Assembly (NCBI GenBank): GCA_013400155.1
Contig: VXBM01000240.1
Location: forward strand, 835,533 to 899,532
Direction of reading: 5' to 3'
From: Helopsaltes ochotensis
Lineage: Eukaryota; Chordata; Aves; Passeriformes; Locustellidae
DNA length: 64,000 nucleotides
Within the stretch, counting starts at the first letter, position 1, and each line of letters starts with the position of its first letter. The notes under the pieces were generated by a model. The model had not been told where the DNA came from and made no database searches. It was given only the letters and a program-made list of their open reading frames with translations. The translations under genes and the position numbers were made by a program. Below are positions 60,501 to 64,000 of this stretch, one piece after another.

Positions 60501-62099
60501 TGTACAATGACGATAATGATAATTTTTCTACATGTCTTTTAAGTGATTCTATCATATTCATAATTTAATGATACCTTCTGGAGAATGCTCTTGCTTTGCC
60601 CAAGAGACTTCAATGAATGAAGATGTGCAAAAGGTGAACTGATGTACTTTTCATGTGATTTGTGTGCAATATGATTTTGTGTGACACTCCTCTCTAAGAA
60701 GCAATGATAAAAATAACTTCTTCAATATTTTGGGGTTAAGTTATTGGAATTCCAGAAAGAGATGCATTCTTCCAGTTACTTGAACTCCAAACTGGTGTAG
60801 GTTTGCAGATTAGTATTAGTTAGGCTACAGTTCAATGCTAGTGGGAACTGTGAACATGCTTATTGTTTGCAATTTGTCACAGAAATCTTGAGGAAGTTTA
60901 TGAAACAAATAAAAGTTTGACCTCCAGGATCTTAATTACAGTTGACGTTGGAATAACATATCTAGGCTGACTATAGTTTAATATTAATGGCAGTGGGAAC
61001 TGGAAATGTGCACTGATGGCAGTTTTGCTTCTGTGCTCACAGGAGCATAAACCAAGTTTGCAAAGTAAATAGAAGCTTAGCCTCCATTTGTCCAACTGCA
61101 ATTAGCTTAGGAAGAAAACATCTGTATTGGCTGTTGCATTATTTGGTAACATTCCTTGGTGTGCAGCTGTTTGGGCTGTCCAACTAAGTGAGTTTGGTCT
61201 GAAAATGCAATGAAATAAAGATATCATTTTTGTAATGGCTGTTTTCAGACTGGATCTTTGTCTTCCCCATTGGTCTGTCTTTCCCTGAGGAATTTCACAG
61301 TAATCACACTTAATTTCACAGTAAAATCACACCTAACATGTATGATCCATTTTTTACAAATTACTCTGTTGCACAAAGCTTAGCTACTTTGAGTTTTGCT
61401 GTTGTTTTCAAATTGTTGAAATGCTGAATGAATCTTAATTCATGTGGACTTTTGAGGTGACTTAAACTAAGTAAGAAGCAAAGTTTGTATACGAGAAGAA
61501 GCATTGATGTTAGAAGTCACACTAGTATAATTATAGCTATTTAAATTTACACTTTGCTTTATTCCTCTCTGCTTTATAACATTTCATTTAGATAAATTGT
61601 AGGTGAGTAATTTTGTATTCATGCAGTATTGACAGGCAGCTGGTTGAAAGCACATCCTTGGAAACCAGTTGTCAAATTAGGGTTTCATGCCATTGAATTT
61701 GAATTGCCTCCTCTGAAGTCATTGCCCAAAAGCAGAGGTGAGCTTCTGGATTTACTTTCAAAGGGAGTTGCCAAGTGTTTGAGGGGGATGCTAATTGCTG
61801 GCTGATGATAAGCTGGAGTTAGGACTCCTGACACACACCATTGCATGTTTAAGTGCCAGTTTGTTTTTTGTCTGTCTGCAGGCCCGCCGTAGGACCACCA
61901 CCCAGATGGAACTGCTGTATGCAGCCAGCAGTGACCTGGTCTCTGACAGTAGTGCTGCAGACTCTGCCTTGGCTGGCTCTATCGCATCAGTTGCAGAAAC
62001 CCAAGAAAGTGGGGTGGCTGCTGATACACATGATACTTCTGCTAGGGACAGAGAGTTTATCCCCCCACCATCTGGCTTACCTTCTAAGATAGGCAGCAT
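24323..62099 (+). CDS. KIF21A: KIF21A, kinesin-4 family motor, internal 26 exons (partial gene)
   Basis: Spliced from 26 exons (numbered 2-27) whose phases agree throughout. It lacks exon 1 and everything after exon 27. Seen: a full kinesin motor core (RxRP, GQTGAGKT P-loop at 88-95, SSRSH switch I at 223-227, DLAGSE switch II at 274-279), a neck with NIKNK, long Lys/Glu-rich coiled coils (about 390-1100), an acidic linker at 600-638 and a basic KANK-binding stretch near 1140-1170. Known of the family: KIF21A is a plus-end motor that slows microtubule growth at the cell cortex, is autoinhibited by a stalk coiled coil, and ends in a WD40 domain (human about 1674 aa). KIF21B is the alternative. 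The near-identity to KIF21A as I remember it, above all in the motor and the exon 26-27 segment, makes KIF21A much more likely. No frameshift or stop was seen. Confidence 0.97.
24546..25832 (+). other. Intron 2 (1287 nt)
   Basis: GT-AG, AT-rich. No repeat or RNA gene recognised. Confidence 0.9.
25833..26015 (+). CDS. KIF21A: KIF21A exon 3: P-loop TGAGKT
   Basis: 183 nt, 61 whole codons (residues 90-150), from TGAGKTYTMGTGFDVN to NAQFLE. It supplies the ATP-phosphate-binding loop. Acceptor is aaattag and donor gtaaat. A second AG lies four bases into the exon, and its use would shift the frame, so the upstream AG is chosen. Confidence 0.97.
26016..28818 (+). other. Intron 3 (2803 nt)
   Basis: GT-AG. 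On the minus strand two overlapping open frames (26388-26633 and 26512-26904) are mildly protein-like (basic, Ser/Thr-rich), but I recognise no family. A GC-richer patch lies at 28350-28700. No repeat family recognised. Confidence 0.85.
28819..28968 (+). CDS. KIF21A: KIF21A exon 4: motor core, LYNEEILDLFD
   Basis: 150 nt, 50 whole codons (151-200). It starts LYNEEILDLFDTTRD, the typical kinesin strand and loop after the P-loop helix, and ends NGESE. The donor gtgata is weaker than its neighbours. Confidence 0.97.
28969..29664 (+). other. Intron 4 (696 nt)
   Basis: GT-AG, with a T run near 29520-29538. Nothing else seen. Confidence 0.9.
29665..29799 (+). CDS. KIF21A: KIF21A exon 5: switch I
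   Basis: 135 nt, 45 whole codons (201-245), from MMQCLKLGALSRTTAST to CPAFNA. It contains NVQSSRSH (220-227), the switch I loop that senses the ATP gamma-phosphate. The last residues (PAFNA) differ from the mammalian sequence I remember (PQIDA), in a surface loop. Donor is gtacgt. Confidence 0.96.
29800..32863 (+). other. Intron 5 (3064 nt)
   Basis: GT-AG. GC-richer patches at 30640-30980, 31240-31440 and 32100-32230, possibly old unrecognised repeats. Open frames on both strands near 30.6-31.0 kb show no known domain. Confidence 0.85.
32864..33031 (+). CDS. KIF21A: KIF21A exon 6: switch II
   Basis: 168 nt, 56 whole codons (246-301). It starts DNATDNRIISESSEMNEYE and ends GISINCGL. It contains FVDLAGSERL (DLAGSE 274-279), the switch II motif, and the start of the relay helix. 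Acceptor is gctttag, donor gtaaga. Confidence 0.97.
33722..33735 (+). promoter_or_regulatory. CTCF-like motif, forward
   Basis: TCTGCTGGTGGCAG matches 11 of 14 positions of the CTCF core CCASYAGRKGGCRS (consensus from memory), including the invariant GG-TGGC part. No binding data. Confidence 0.4.
33772..33785 (-). promoter_or_regulatory. CTCF-like motif, reverse
   Basis: The minus strand reads GCTCTAGGTGGCGC, 12 of 14 matches to the same core. It lies 36 bp from the forward motif and faces the other way. Confidence 0.45.
34416..34531 (+). CDS. KIF21A: KIF21A exon 7: microtubule-binding loop
   Basis: 116 nt: 38 codons (302-339) plus AG of a split Ser. It starts LALGNVISALGDKSKKATH and contains PYRDSKLTRLLQDSLGGN, the L12/alpha-5 region that contacts tubulin. 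Acceptor is ttatag, donor gtatga. Confidence 0.97.
34899..34972. repeat. T/G-rich simple repeat (GGTT units)
   Basis: Several GTTGGTTGG units between T runs, in intron 7. Confidence 0.85.
35820..36383 (-). mobile_element. Solo LTR of an avian endogenous retrovirus, antisense to KIF21A
   Basis: The minus strand starts TGTGCTGGTTTTGGCTGGGA, typical of a widespread avian LTR, and ends in CA near 35820. A TATA-like box (minus TATATAAAG, 36121-36129) and a poly-A signal (minus AATAAA, 35942-35947) lie in the right order for minus-strand transcription. About 564 bp. No clear target duplication was found, so the left edge is approximate. No retroviral coding sequence is present. Confidence 0.8.
38392..38733 (-). 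mobile_element. Short-R solo LTR, antisense, just upstream of exon 8
   Basis: The minus strand carries TATTTAAG (38478-38485) and AATAAA (38464-38469) only a few bases apart, the layout of alpha/beta-retrovirus-like LTRs with a short R region. The left end TGTTATCACTG gives a canonical minus-strand CA end. The right end is unclear: 38699 gives a TG start, whereas 38733 gives flanking GCTAG copies (38386-38390 and 38734-38738) but a non-canonical end. Confidence 0.65.
38869..39064 (+). CDS. KIF21A: KIF21A exon 8: end of motor and neck
   Basis: 196 nt: it completes Ser340, then 65 codons (341-405). It starts QTLMIACVSPSDRDFMETL and passes the neck-linker motif LKYANRARNIKNK into the first coiled coil (ARLQMELMEYKT). 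Asp352 and Met356, both altered in human CFEOM1, are present. An LTR remnant lies just upstream in intron 7. Confidence 0.97.
39065..39811 (+). other. Intron 8 (747 nt)
   Basis: GT-AG. Nothing recognised. Confidence 0.92.
39812..40001 (+). CDS. KIF21A: KIF21A exon 9: first coiled coil
   Basis: 190 nt: 63 codons (406-468) plus one base of Gly469. It starts GKRIIDEEGVESINDMF and continues with heptad-like NNNLRVRIKAMQETIDAL to QVLART. Acceptor is cttaaag, donor gtatgc. Confidence 0.96.
40002..40624 (+). other. Intron 9 (623 nt)
   Basis: GT-AG with a long CT-rich tract before exon 10 (about 40568-40620). Nothing else recognised. Confidence 0.92.
40625..40688 (+). CDS. KIF21A: KIF21A exon 10: coiled coil, 64 nt
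   Basis: It completes Gly469, then reads EGNEEISNMIHNYIKEIEDL (470-489), ending with AG of a split Arg. Strong acceptor after a long CT-rich tract. Donor is gtattt. Confidence 0.95.
40689..41508 (+). other. Intron 10 (820 nt)
   Basis: GT-AG, AT-rich. It holds a GTAT-type simple repeat at 41191-41231. Confidence 0.92.
41191..41231. repeat. GTAT/TATG simple repeat
   Basis: Imperfect tetranucleotide units (gtatgtat with interruptions) in intron 10. Confidence 0.8.
41509..41712 (+). CDS. KIF21A: KIF21A exon 11: Ser-rich then Lys-rich segment
   Basis: 204 nt: it completes Arg490, then 67 codons (491-557) and AG of a split codon. A Ser/Arg-rich stretch (SLSRASSRATYFGG) is followed by DIAKKDLEKLKKKERKKKK. 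The 3' end is A-rich coding for Lys, and the donor gtggtg is weak. If the intron were retained, translation would stop after about 19 further codons. Confidence 0.94.
42142..42177. repeat. Three tandem copies of a 12-bp unit
   Basis: TCTTTTGCTTCA, TCTTTTGCTTTA and TCTTTTGCTTCT in direct succession, with only the last two bases differing. Confidence 0.9.
43018..43200 (-). mobile_element. Degenerate CR1-like remnant
   Basis: The + text 'catcatagaata' followed by 'aaagttggaagagagctctt' is the usual start of an avian CR1 3' region in reverse. The rest is too diverged to place edges. Confidence 0.5.
44921..44959 (+). CDS. KIF21A: KIF21A exon 12: 39-nt likely cassette exon
   Basis: 39 nt in phase: it completes Arg558, then LQKLEESSQEER (559-570) and AG of Ser571. 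I remember mammalian KIF21A having a nearly identical 13-residue segment that some isoforms lack. Skipping keeps the frame and turns the split Arg codon into Ser. Donor gttgga is weak. A TGC lies 9-11 nt before the exon, as in neural microexons. Alone in a 5.4-kb interval between exons 11 and 13. Confidence 0.9.
44960..47141 (+). other. Intron 12 (2182 nt)
   Basis: GT-AG with a weak donor. A single TGCATG lies at 45228-45233, 269 nt past exon 12. No repeat recognised. Confidence 0.88.
47142..47226 (+). CDS. KIF21A: KIF21A exon 13: linker
   Basis: 85 nt: it completes Ser571, then 28 codons (572-599), IKEDNTDNEQEKRDEKGTSE to ENNELEG. Charged, probably disordered. Acceptor is ctactag, donor gtaagt. 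Confidence 0.95.
47401..47518 (+). CDS. KIF21A: KIF21A exon 14: acidic Asp/Glu/Ser tract
   Basis: 118 nt: 39 codons (600-638) plus one base of Glu639. EEIQEVSDHDD leads into an unbroken run of Asp and Glu, then VVESSDESDSDSDEK. GAT/GAA/GAG codon repeats encode it, so length probably varies between species. The SSDESDSDSDE end resembles casein-kinase-2 sites. Intron 13 before it is only 174 nt. Donor is gtgatg. Confidence 0.95.
47519..48661 (+). other. Intron 14 (1143 nt)
   Basis: GT-AG. Nothing recognised. Confidence 0.92.
48662..48850 (+). CDS. KIF21A: KIF21A exon 15: second coiled coil start
   Basis: 189 nt: it completes Glu639, then 62 codons (640-701) and one base of Gly702. NYQADLANITCEIAIKQKL leads into heptad-rich LQTLKKQYEEKLMMLQHKI and ends VLQNL. 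Acceptor is tatttta-g, donor gtaaga. Confidence 0.96.
48851..49737 (+). other. Intron 15 (887 nt)
   Basis: GT-AG. An 87-codon open frame at 49455-49718 just before exon 16 does not resemble KIF21A and breaks the exon 15-16 join, so it is not an exon. Confidence 0.92.
49738..49937 (+). CDS. KIF21A: KIF21A exon 16: coiled coil
   Basis: 200 nt: it completes Gly702, then 66 codons (703-768), from SVETYSEEKAKKIKSEYEK to EVTEMKKTK. Lys/Glu/Leu-rich heptads. Acceptor is gctctag, donor gtatat. Confidence 0.97.
49938..50333 (+). other. Intron 16 (396 nt)
   Basis: GT-AG. Nothing recognised. Confidence 0.92.
50334..50441 (+). CDS. KIF21A: KIF21A exon 17: coiled coil
   Basis: 108 nt, 36 whole codons (769-804), VRLMKQMKEEQEKARMTES to EQRKRE. 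Donor gtgatt is non-consensus. The reading frame would stop four codons into the intron (the third residue past the exon is the last), so the exon end is firm. Confidence 0.96.
50442..50942 (+). other. Intron 17 (501 nt)
   Basis: GT-AG. Nothing recognised. Confidence 0.92.
50943..51011 (+). CDS. KIF21A: KIF21A exon 18: coiled coil, 69 nt
   Basis: 23 whole codons (805-827), HQLKLLEAQKRNQEVILRR then KTEE. Phase 0 on both sides. Only 109 nt of intron separate it from exon 19. Confidence 0.96.
51121..51332 (+). CDS. KIF21A: KIF21A exon 19: stalk linker
   Basis: 212 nt: 70 codons (828-897) plus GG of Gly898. VTALRRQVRPLSDKVAGKV, then a Ser-rich stretch (about 852-872) that looks less conserved than the rest, then QQKMRIPVARVQALSVTAT. 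Donor is gtaagg. Confidence 0.96.
51333..51984 (+). other. Intron 19 (652 nt)
   Basis: GT-AG. Nothing recognised. Confidence 0.92.
51985..52138 (+). CDS. KIF21A: KIF21A exon 20: regulatory coiled coil, first part
   Basis: 154 nt: it completes Gly898, then 51 codons (899-949). KKYQRKAVTSRVYSSKAAR is followed by MKWQLLERRVTDIIMQRMT and NMEADMNRLLT. This is the start of the third coiled coil, which in human folds back on the motor. Glu941 and Met944 match human positions 944 and 947, both CFEOM1 sites. Last residue is Thr (ACG) where I recall Lys in human. Donor is gtgggt. Confidence 0.96.
52139..52507 (+). other. Intron 20 (369 nt)
   Basis: GT-AG. Nothing recognised. Confidence 0.92.
52508..52708 (+). 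CDS. KIF21A: KIF21A exon 21: regulatory coiled coil with CFEOM1 hotspot
   Basis: 201 nt, 67 whole codons (950-1016), QREELTKRRDKLSKKREKL to IMQMEEAK. Arg951 (codon CGT, second of the exon) matches human Arg954, the main CFEOM1 hotspot. Ala1007 and Ile1009 match human 1008 and 1010. A Gly-rich insert (KGGGGSEAD, about 970-978) is two residues longer than the human sequence I recall. Acceptor is gaatag, donor gtaggt. Confidence 0.97.
52709..53043 (+). other. Intron 21 (335 nt)
   Basis: GT-AG. Nothing recognised. Confidence 0.92.
53044..53145 (+). CDS. KIF21A: KIF21A exon 22: stalk
   Basis: 102 nt, 34 whole codons (1017-1050), EEGETLDVTAVINACTLTE to MMGINK. Very conserved. Phase 0 on both sides. 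Acceptor is acatag, donor gtaatg. Confidence 0.97.
53146..54873 (+). other. Intron 22 (1728 nt)
   Basis: GT-AG. A 126-codon open frame at 53426-53806 is hydrophobic and AT-rich, with no family resemblance. It looks like a chance frame. Confidence 0.9.
54874..55039 (+). CDS. KIF21A: KIF21A exon 23: last coiled coil
   Basis: 166 nt: 55 codons (1051-1105) plus one base of the next codon. GLQAAQKEAQIKVLEGRLK leads to ELNPELDAFLGHALQ. Acceptor is tcctag, donor gtaatc. The last base can join exon 24 (Asp) or exon 25 (Glu) in frame. Confidence 0.97.
55040..55524 (+). other. Intron 23 (485 nt)
   Basis: GT-AG. It contains two TGCATG motifs at 55074-55079 and 55096-55101, and a T-rich tract before exon 24. 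Confidence 0.92.
55074..55101 (+). promoter_or_regulatory. Two RBFOX-type TGCATG motifs upstream of the microexon
   Basis: TGCATG at 55074-55079 and 55096-55101. RBFOX proteins bind UGCAUG in pre-mRNA. Upstream sites tend to favour skipping (established for the family). Function here is inferred. Confidence 0.45.
55525..55545 (+). CDS. KIF21A: KIF21A exon 24: 21-nt microexon
   Basis: 21 nt, seven codons in phase: it completes Asp1106, then LDSIPL and one base of Glu1113. Flanked by cacag and gtaagt, both strong. I recall mammalian KIF21A having the matching DLDSVPL segment, absent from some isoforms. Skipping gives LQ-ENLED in frame. A TGC sits 14-16 nt before the exon, and TGCATG motifs lie on both sides, so regulated neural or muscle inclusion is likely (inference). 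Confidence 0.9.
55580..55653 (+). promoter_or_regulatory. Two RBFOX-type TGCATG motifs downstream of the microexon
   Basis: TGCATG at 55580-55585 and 55648-55653, starting 35 and 103 nt past exon 24. This is the position from which RBFOX normally promotes inclusion. Confidence 0.5.
57703..57707. repeat. Target-site duplication, left copy
   Basis: GCCTA directly before the TG start of the LTR. Confidence 0.85.
57708..58467 (-). mobile_element. Solo LTR, 760 bp, with exact 5-bp target duplication
   Basis: It begins TGTCTTGGTTTGAAAGACAG and ends CCAACA, with GCCTA on both sides. The + start resembles the reverse-oriented end of a common songbird LTR, so sense is probably minus (inference). A 5-bp duplication is usual for ERVL-like elements. 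The middle (about 57.95-58.33 kb) is GC- and CpG-rich, unlike the rest of the window. Open frames inside (up to 141 codons) are not retroviral genes that I recognise. No internal proviral region remains. Confidence 0.85.
58468..58472. repeat. Target-site duplication, right copy
   Basis: GCCTA directly after the CA end of the LTR, identical to the left copy. Confidence 0.85.
58681..58725. repeat. AAT/AAC microsatellite
   Basis: Interrupted trinucleotide units in intron 24, about 210 bp past the LTR. Confidence 0.88.
60176..60236 (+). CDS. KIF21A: KIF21A exon 25: acidic linker
   Basis: 61 nt: it completes Glu1113, then NLEDSTDEDAPLHSPGTEG (1114-1132) and AG of Ser1133. Disordered, acidic, with SP/TE phospho-site-like features. 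Acceptor is tcctag, donor gtgagc. Confidence 0.95.
60440..60494 (+). CDS. KIF21A: KIF21A exon 26: KANK-binding segment, first part
   Basis: 55 nt: it completes Ser1133, then SLSSDLLKLCGEVKPKSK (1134-1151). Human KIF21A binds the ankyrin repeats of KANK1 through a peptide in this region, which targets it to the cell cortex around focal adhesions (established knowledge; limits from memory). Donor is gtagga. Confidence 0.95.
60495..61881 (+). other. Intron 26 (1387 nt), with a diverged tandem duplication
   Basis: GT-AG. 60821-61113 holds two diverged copies of an about 141-bp unit (listed). The rest is unrecognised. Confidence 0.9.
60821..61113. repeat. Diverged tandem duplication, about 141-bp unit
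   Basis: Copy 1 from 60821 and copy 2 from 60962 share, in order: TAGGCT, AGT-TT/CAAT-T, AGTGGGAACTG, GAA-ATG, a CACAG, AAGTTT-CAAA/AAACAAATA, GACCTCCA or GCCTCCA, and AATTA near the end. Many substitutions, so it is old. Confidence 0.65.
61882..62099 (+). CDS. KIF21A: KIF21A exon 27: KANK-binding segment and Ser/Pro linker
   Basis: 218 nt: 72 codons (1152-1223) plus AT of a split Ile. ARRRTTTQMELLYAASSDL carries the core of the KANK1-binding peptide. Then a low-conservation Ala/Ser-rich part, then IPPPSGLPSKIGS, the known start of the Ser-rich linker before the WD40 domain. Acceptor is ctgcag, donor gtaagt. Confidence 0.96.
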
Positions 62100-64000
62100 G
62101 TAAGTTTGGCCATGCTGTACTAATTATCCTTTGCTTTTGAAAAATGCATGTTGCCTATTTCTTGTAATCTATTATTTTAACTTTACAAATGAGGTTGATA
62201 TACTTGAAGCTTACTAAATAATACTGACAAAGCTCCTTCCTTTCTACTATCACCACTCTAGAAAAAATAGATGCAGTGTTATAAGTACTGTGGTTCTTAC
62301 TGAACATGTAAATTCTGTTAAGTTGCTTCGTTACAGGAAAGTTATTGTAACTATGTTCTATGTAGAGGGAAAAACCCCTCTAATACCTTGAATAGTTCGC
62401 TATATTAGTGCTATGGGAAATGCACATTCTAGGGAGGTAGGGAAAATCTGCTTAGAACAGCAGAGAGATTAAAAAAACGCAACCAACAAAACACAGCCTG
62501 AAAACTTTGTATAACATAGTATTTGTATATGGTCCTAATTATTAGGAAAAATCTTTCTGTGAGTAGTCTTGTACAGACCATGCTTATAATGGAGAAATCT
62601 CTGCAACTATAGAGTATGCAAGTAAAAAGTTGAAAGGAAAATGTTAGGTATTATGAATCCTCAAAATTCCTTTCTGTTTGCAGGTTGCACTTACCTGCAG
62701 AACAGTTTTACTAACTGAACGCATCTCTTGATTCTAAACAGAAATAAATATACTTGTGTCTTTTTACTTTGGGACCAGCAGATGTCTCTCACACACTCTT
62801 TTTTTCTTTTCACTTGCTCTTGCTGTTATTTTTATATCTACCAATACCACTGCTGGTTATTATCCATTCACTGCTAGAGACCCTTTTCTTGGCTTTTTAA
62901 GTACTAGCTCTTATGTTGCACAAGCTCATGTGTAAATTGAATGCACTTTCCACACTCAGTGATGTGGAAATAAGTGTCCCATAGCTGTCTTTGCATTACA
63001 GATTCTGGAGTTAAGCATCTTTTAATATTTATCTATCCTATTTGCATAATATTTTTATAGCAGTCTTTACCTAATGTACATTTGCAATTTGTATTTTCTA
63101 CTATGTATTTCTGGCATGTGCTTGAGGTGGCAATCATGAACAGTAAAACACAGCTGACAGCAATTATTAACCTGTGCTGATGGCTTCAGTGCAAATAGAA
63201 TCTGCTTGGAAAGACTGCTCTTGAGGGTGAGCATAGGTGGAGAAAACCCACTTGTTTCAGCAATTAGCGTGAGATGAGTAGAAACTTTTGAAGCTTCAAG
63301 ATCTAAAACATCAAGTGTTATGACCTGACATCCAAGACTCAGGTAATACCAACTTTTGCCTCACTACATCTTCTAGAATGTATCCATTTATGAAAGTGAG
63401 CCAGCAAAAAGGCAAAACGGGATTTTTCCAAAACTGTGTTCTGCAAGCATTTGAGAGTTACATGCTGTCAAAGAATCAATTCAGTCAGCAGTGAGCCTCA
63501 CATAATGAATTGTTATTGATCATGTTTTAGTGGATAAGTGATCAAAAATTCCCACAATCAATCTGCAGTGACTTTCTCACTGCAAATGTATATATTTTTC
63601 ACAACTAGAACTCTTGCTGGTTTATCTGGTCATAGTTGAAGAAAGCTTGTCTTTATGAGCCATCTGGCCTTCCCGTATGGGCCTGTGGTGCCAGCATATC
63701 TCTCATAATACATTATTCAGGAGCAGATTGTGATCTTACCTGCAATAAATGTTTTCTCCCTTGTGCCGCTTACTTAAGTGACATTTGGGGATGTAGAGGC
63801 CGTAACAGTAATGCAAAATACGGATTCTCAAAGTGACAGAAAATTATATGTTTAGGTGCAGATTTAGCTGTCTGCATATGTACAAACTGCTCCACTCTGG
63901 AACCCCCTCAGTTTATTAGGTCTGTGGTGATTCCATGGTCCTTGGAGAGGGACTTTTTACAAGGCTGTGTGTTGATAGGATAAGAGGTAATGGCTACAAA
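62100..64000 (+). other. Intron 27 (5' part)
   Basis: GT donor at 62100. No sequence like the next expected segment (SRQSSLSEKK in mammals) was seen, so the intron continues past the window. AT-rich. No repeat recognised. Confidence 0.85.

Noticed and set aside
1..64000. CRISPR arrays, bacterial operons, phage or other prokaryotic systems
   Set aside because: The window is an intron-rich vertebrate gene. No regular spacer arrays or dense coding were seen.

Overview
The window is a eukaryotic nuclear genomic segment that carries one recognisable gene: most of the body of KIF21A, a kinesin-4 family motor, on the + strand. Twenty-six internal coding exons were placed between positions 24323 and 62099. 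All have GT-AG introns and consistent reading phase. They add up to 3627 nt, which is 1208 whole codons plus split codons at both ends. If the missing first exon codes for 14 residues plus a split Arg, as in mammals, the window covers residues 15 to 1224 of the protein. Residue numbers below use that assumption. The C-terminal WD40 half lies beyond the right edge.

The organism is probably a bird, most likely a songbird. The sequence is AT-rich, the repeats are CR1-type LINE remnants, and there are three LTR elements that resemble avian endogenous retrovirus LTRs. This is repeat-family recognition from memory, not a database search.

Layout: positions 1-24322 are the 3' part of a very long intron 1, with one CR1 remnant near 6.1 kb, a second beside a 120-nt assembly gap near 23.7 kb, and a run of 86 A right after that gap. 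Positions 24323-39064 hold exons 2-8, the motor domain. Positions 39812-54k hold exons 9-22, the coiled-coil stalk with a Lys-rich and a very acidic linker. Positions 54874-62099 hold exons 23-27, the end of the stalk and the KANK-binding segment. Positions 62100-64000 are the start of intron 27. LTRs sit in intron 7 (two, both minus sense) and intron 24 (one solo LTR with an exact 5-bp target duplication).

The most informative signals are two short phase-preserving exons (39 nt and 21 nt) that look like cassette exons. The 21-nt one is flanked by four TGCATG (RBFOX-type) motifs and has a UGC close to its acceptor. Positions equivalent to the human eye-movement-disorder (CFEOM1) residues are all conserved. 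Intron 6 holds a pair of oppositely oriented CTCF-like motifs. No undescribed gene system was found. Non-coding open frames elsewhere look like chance.
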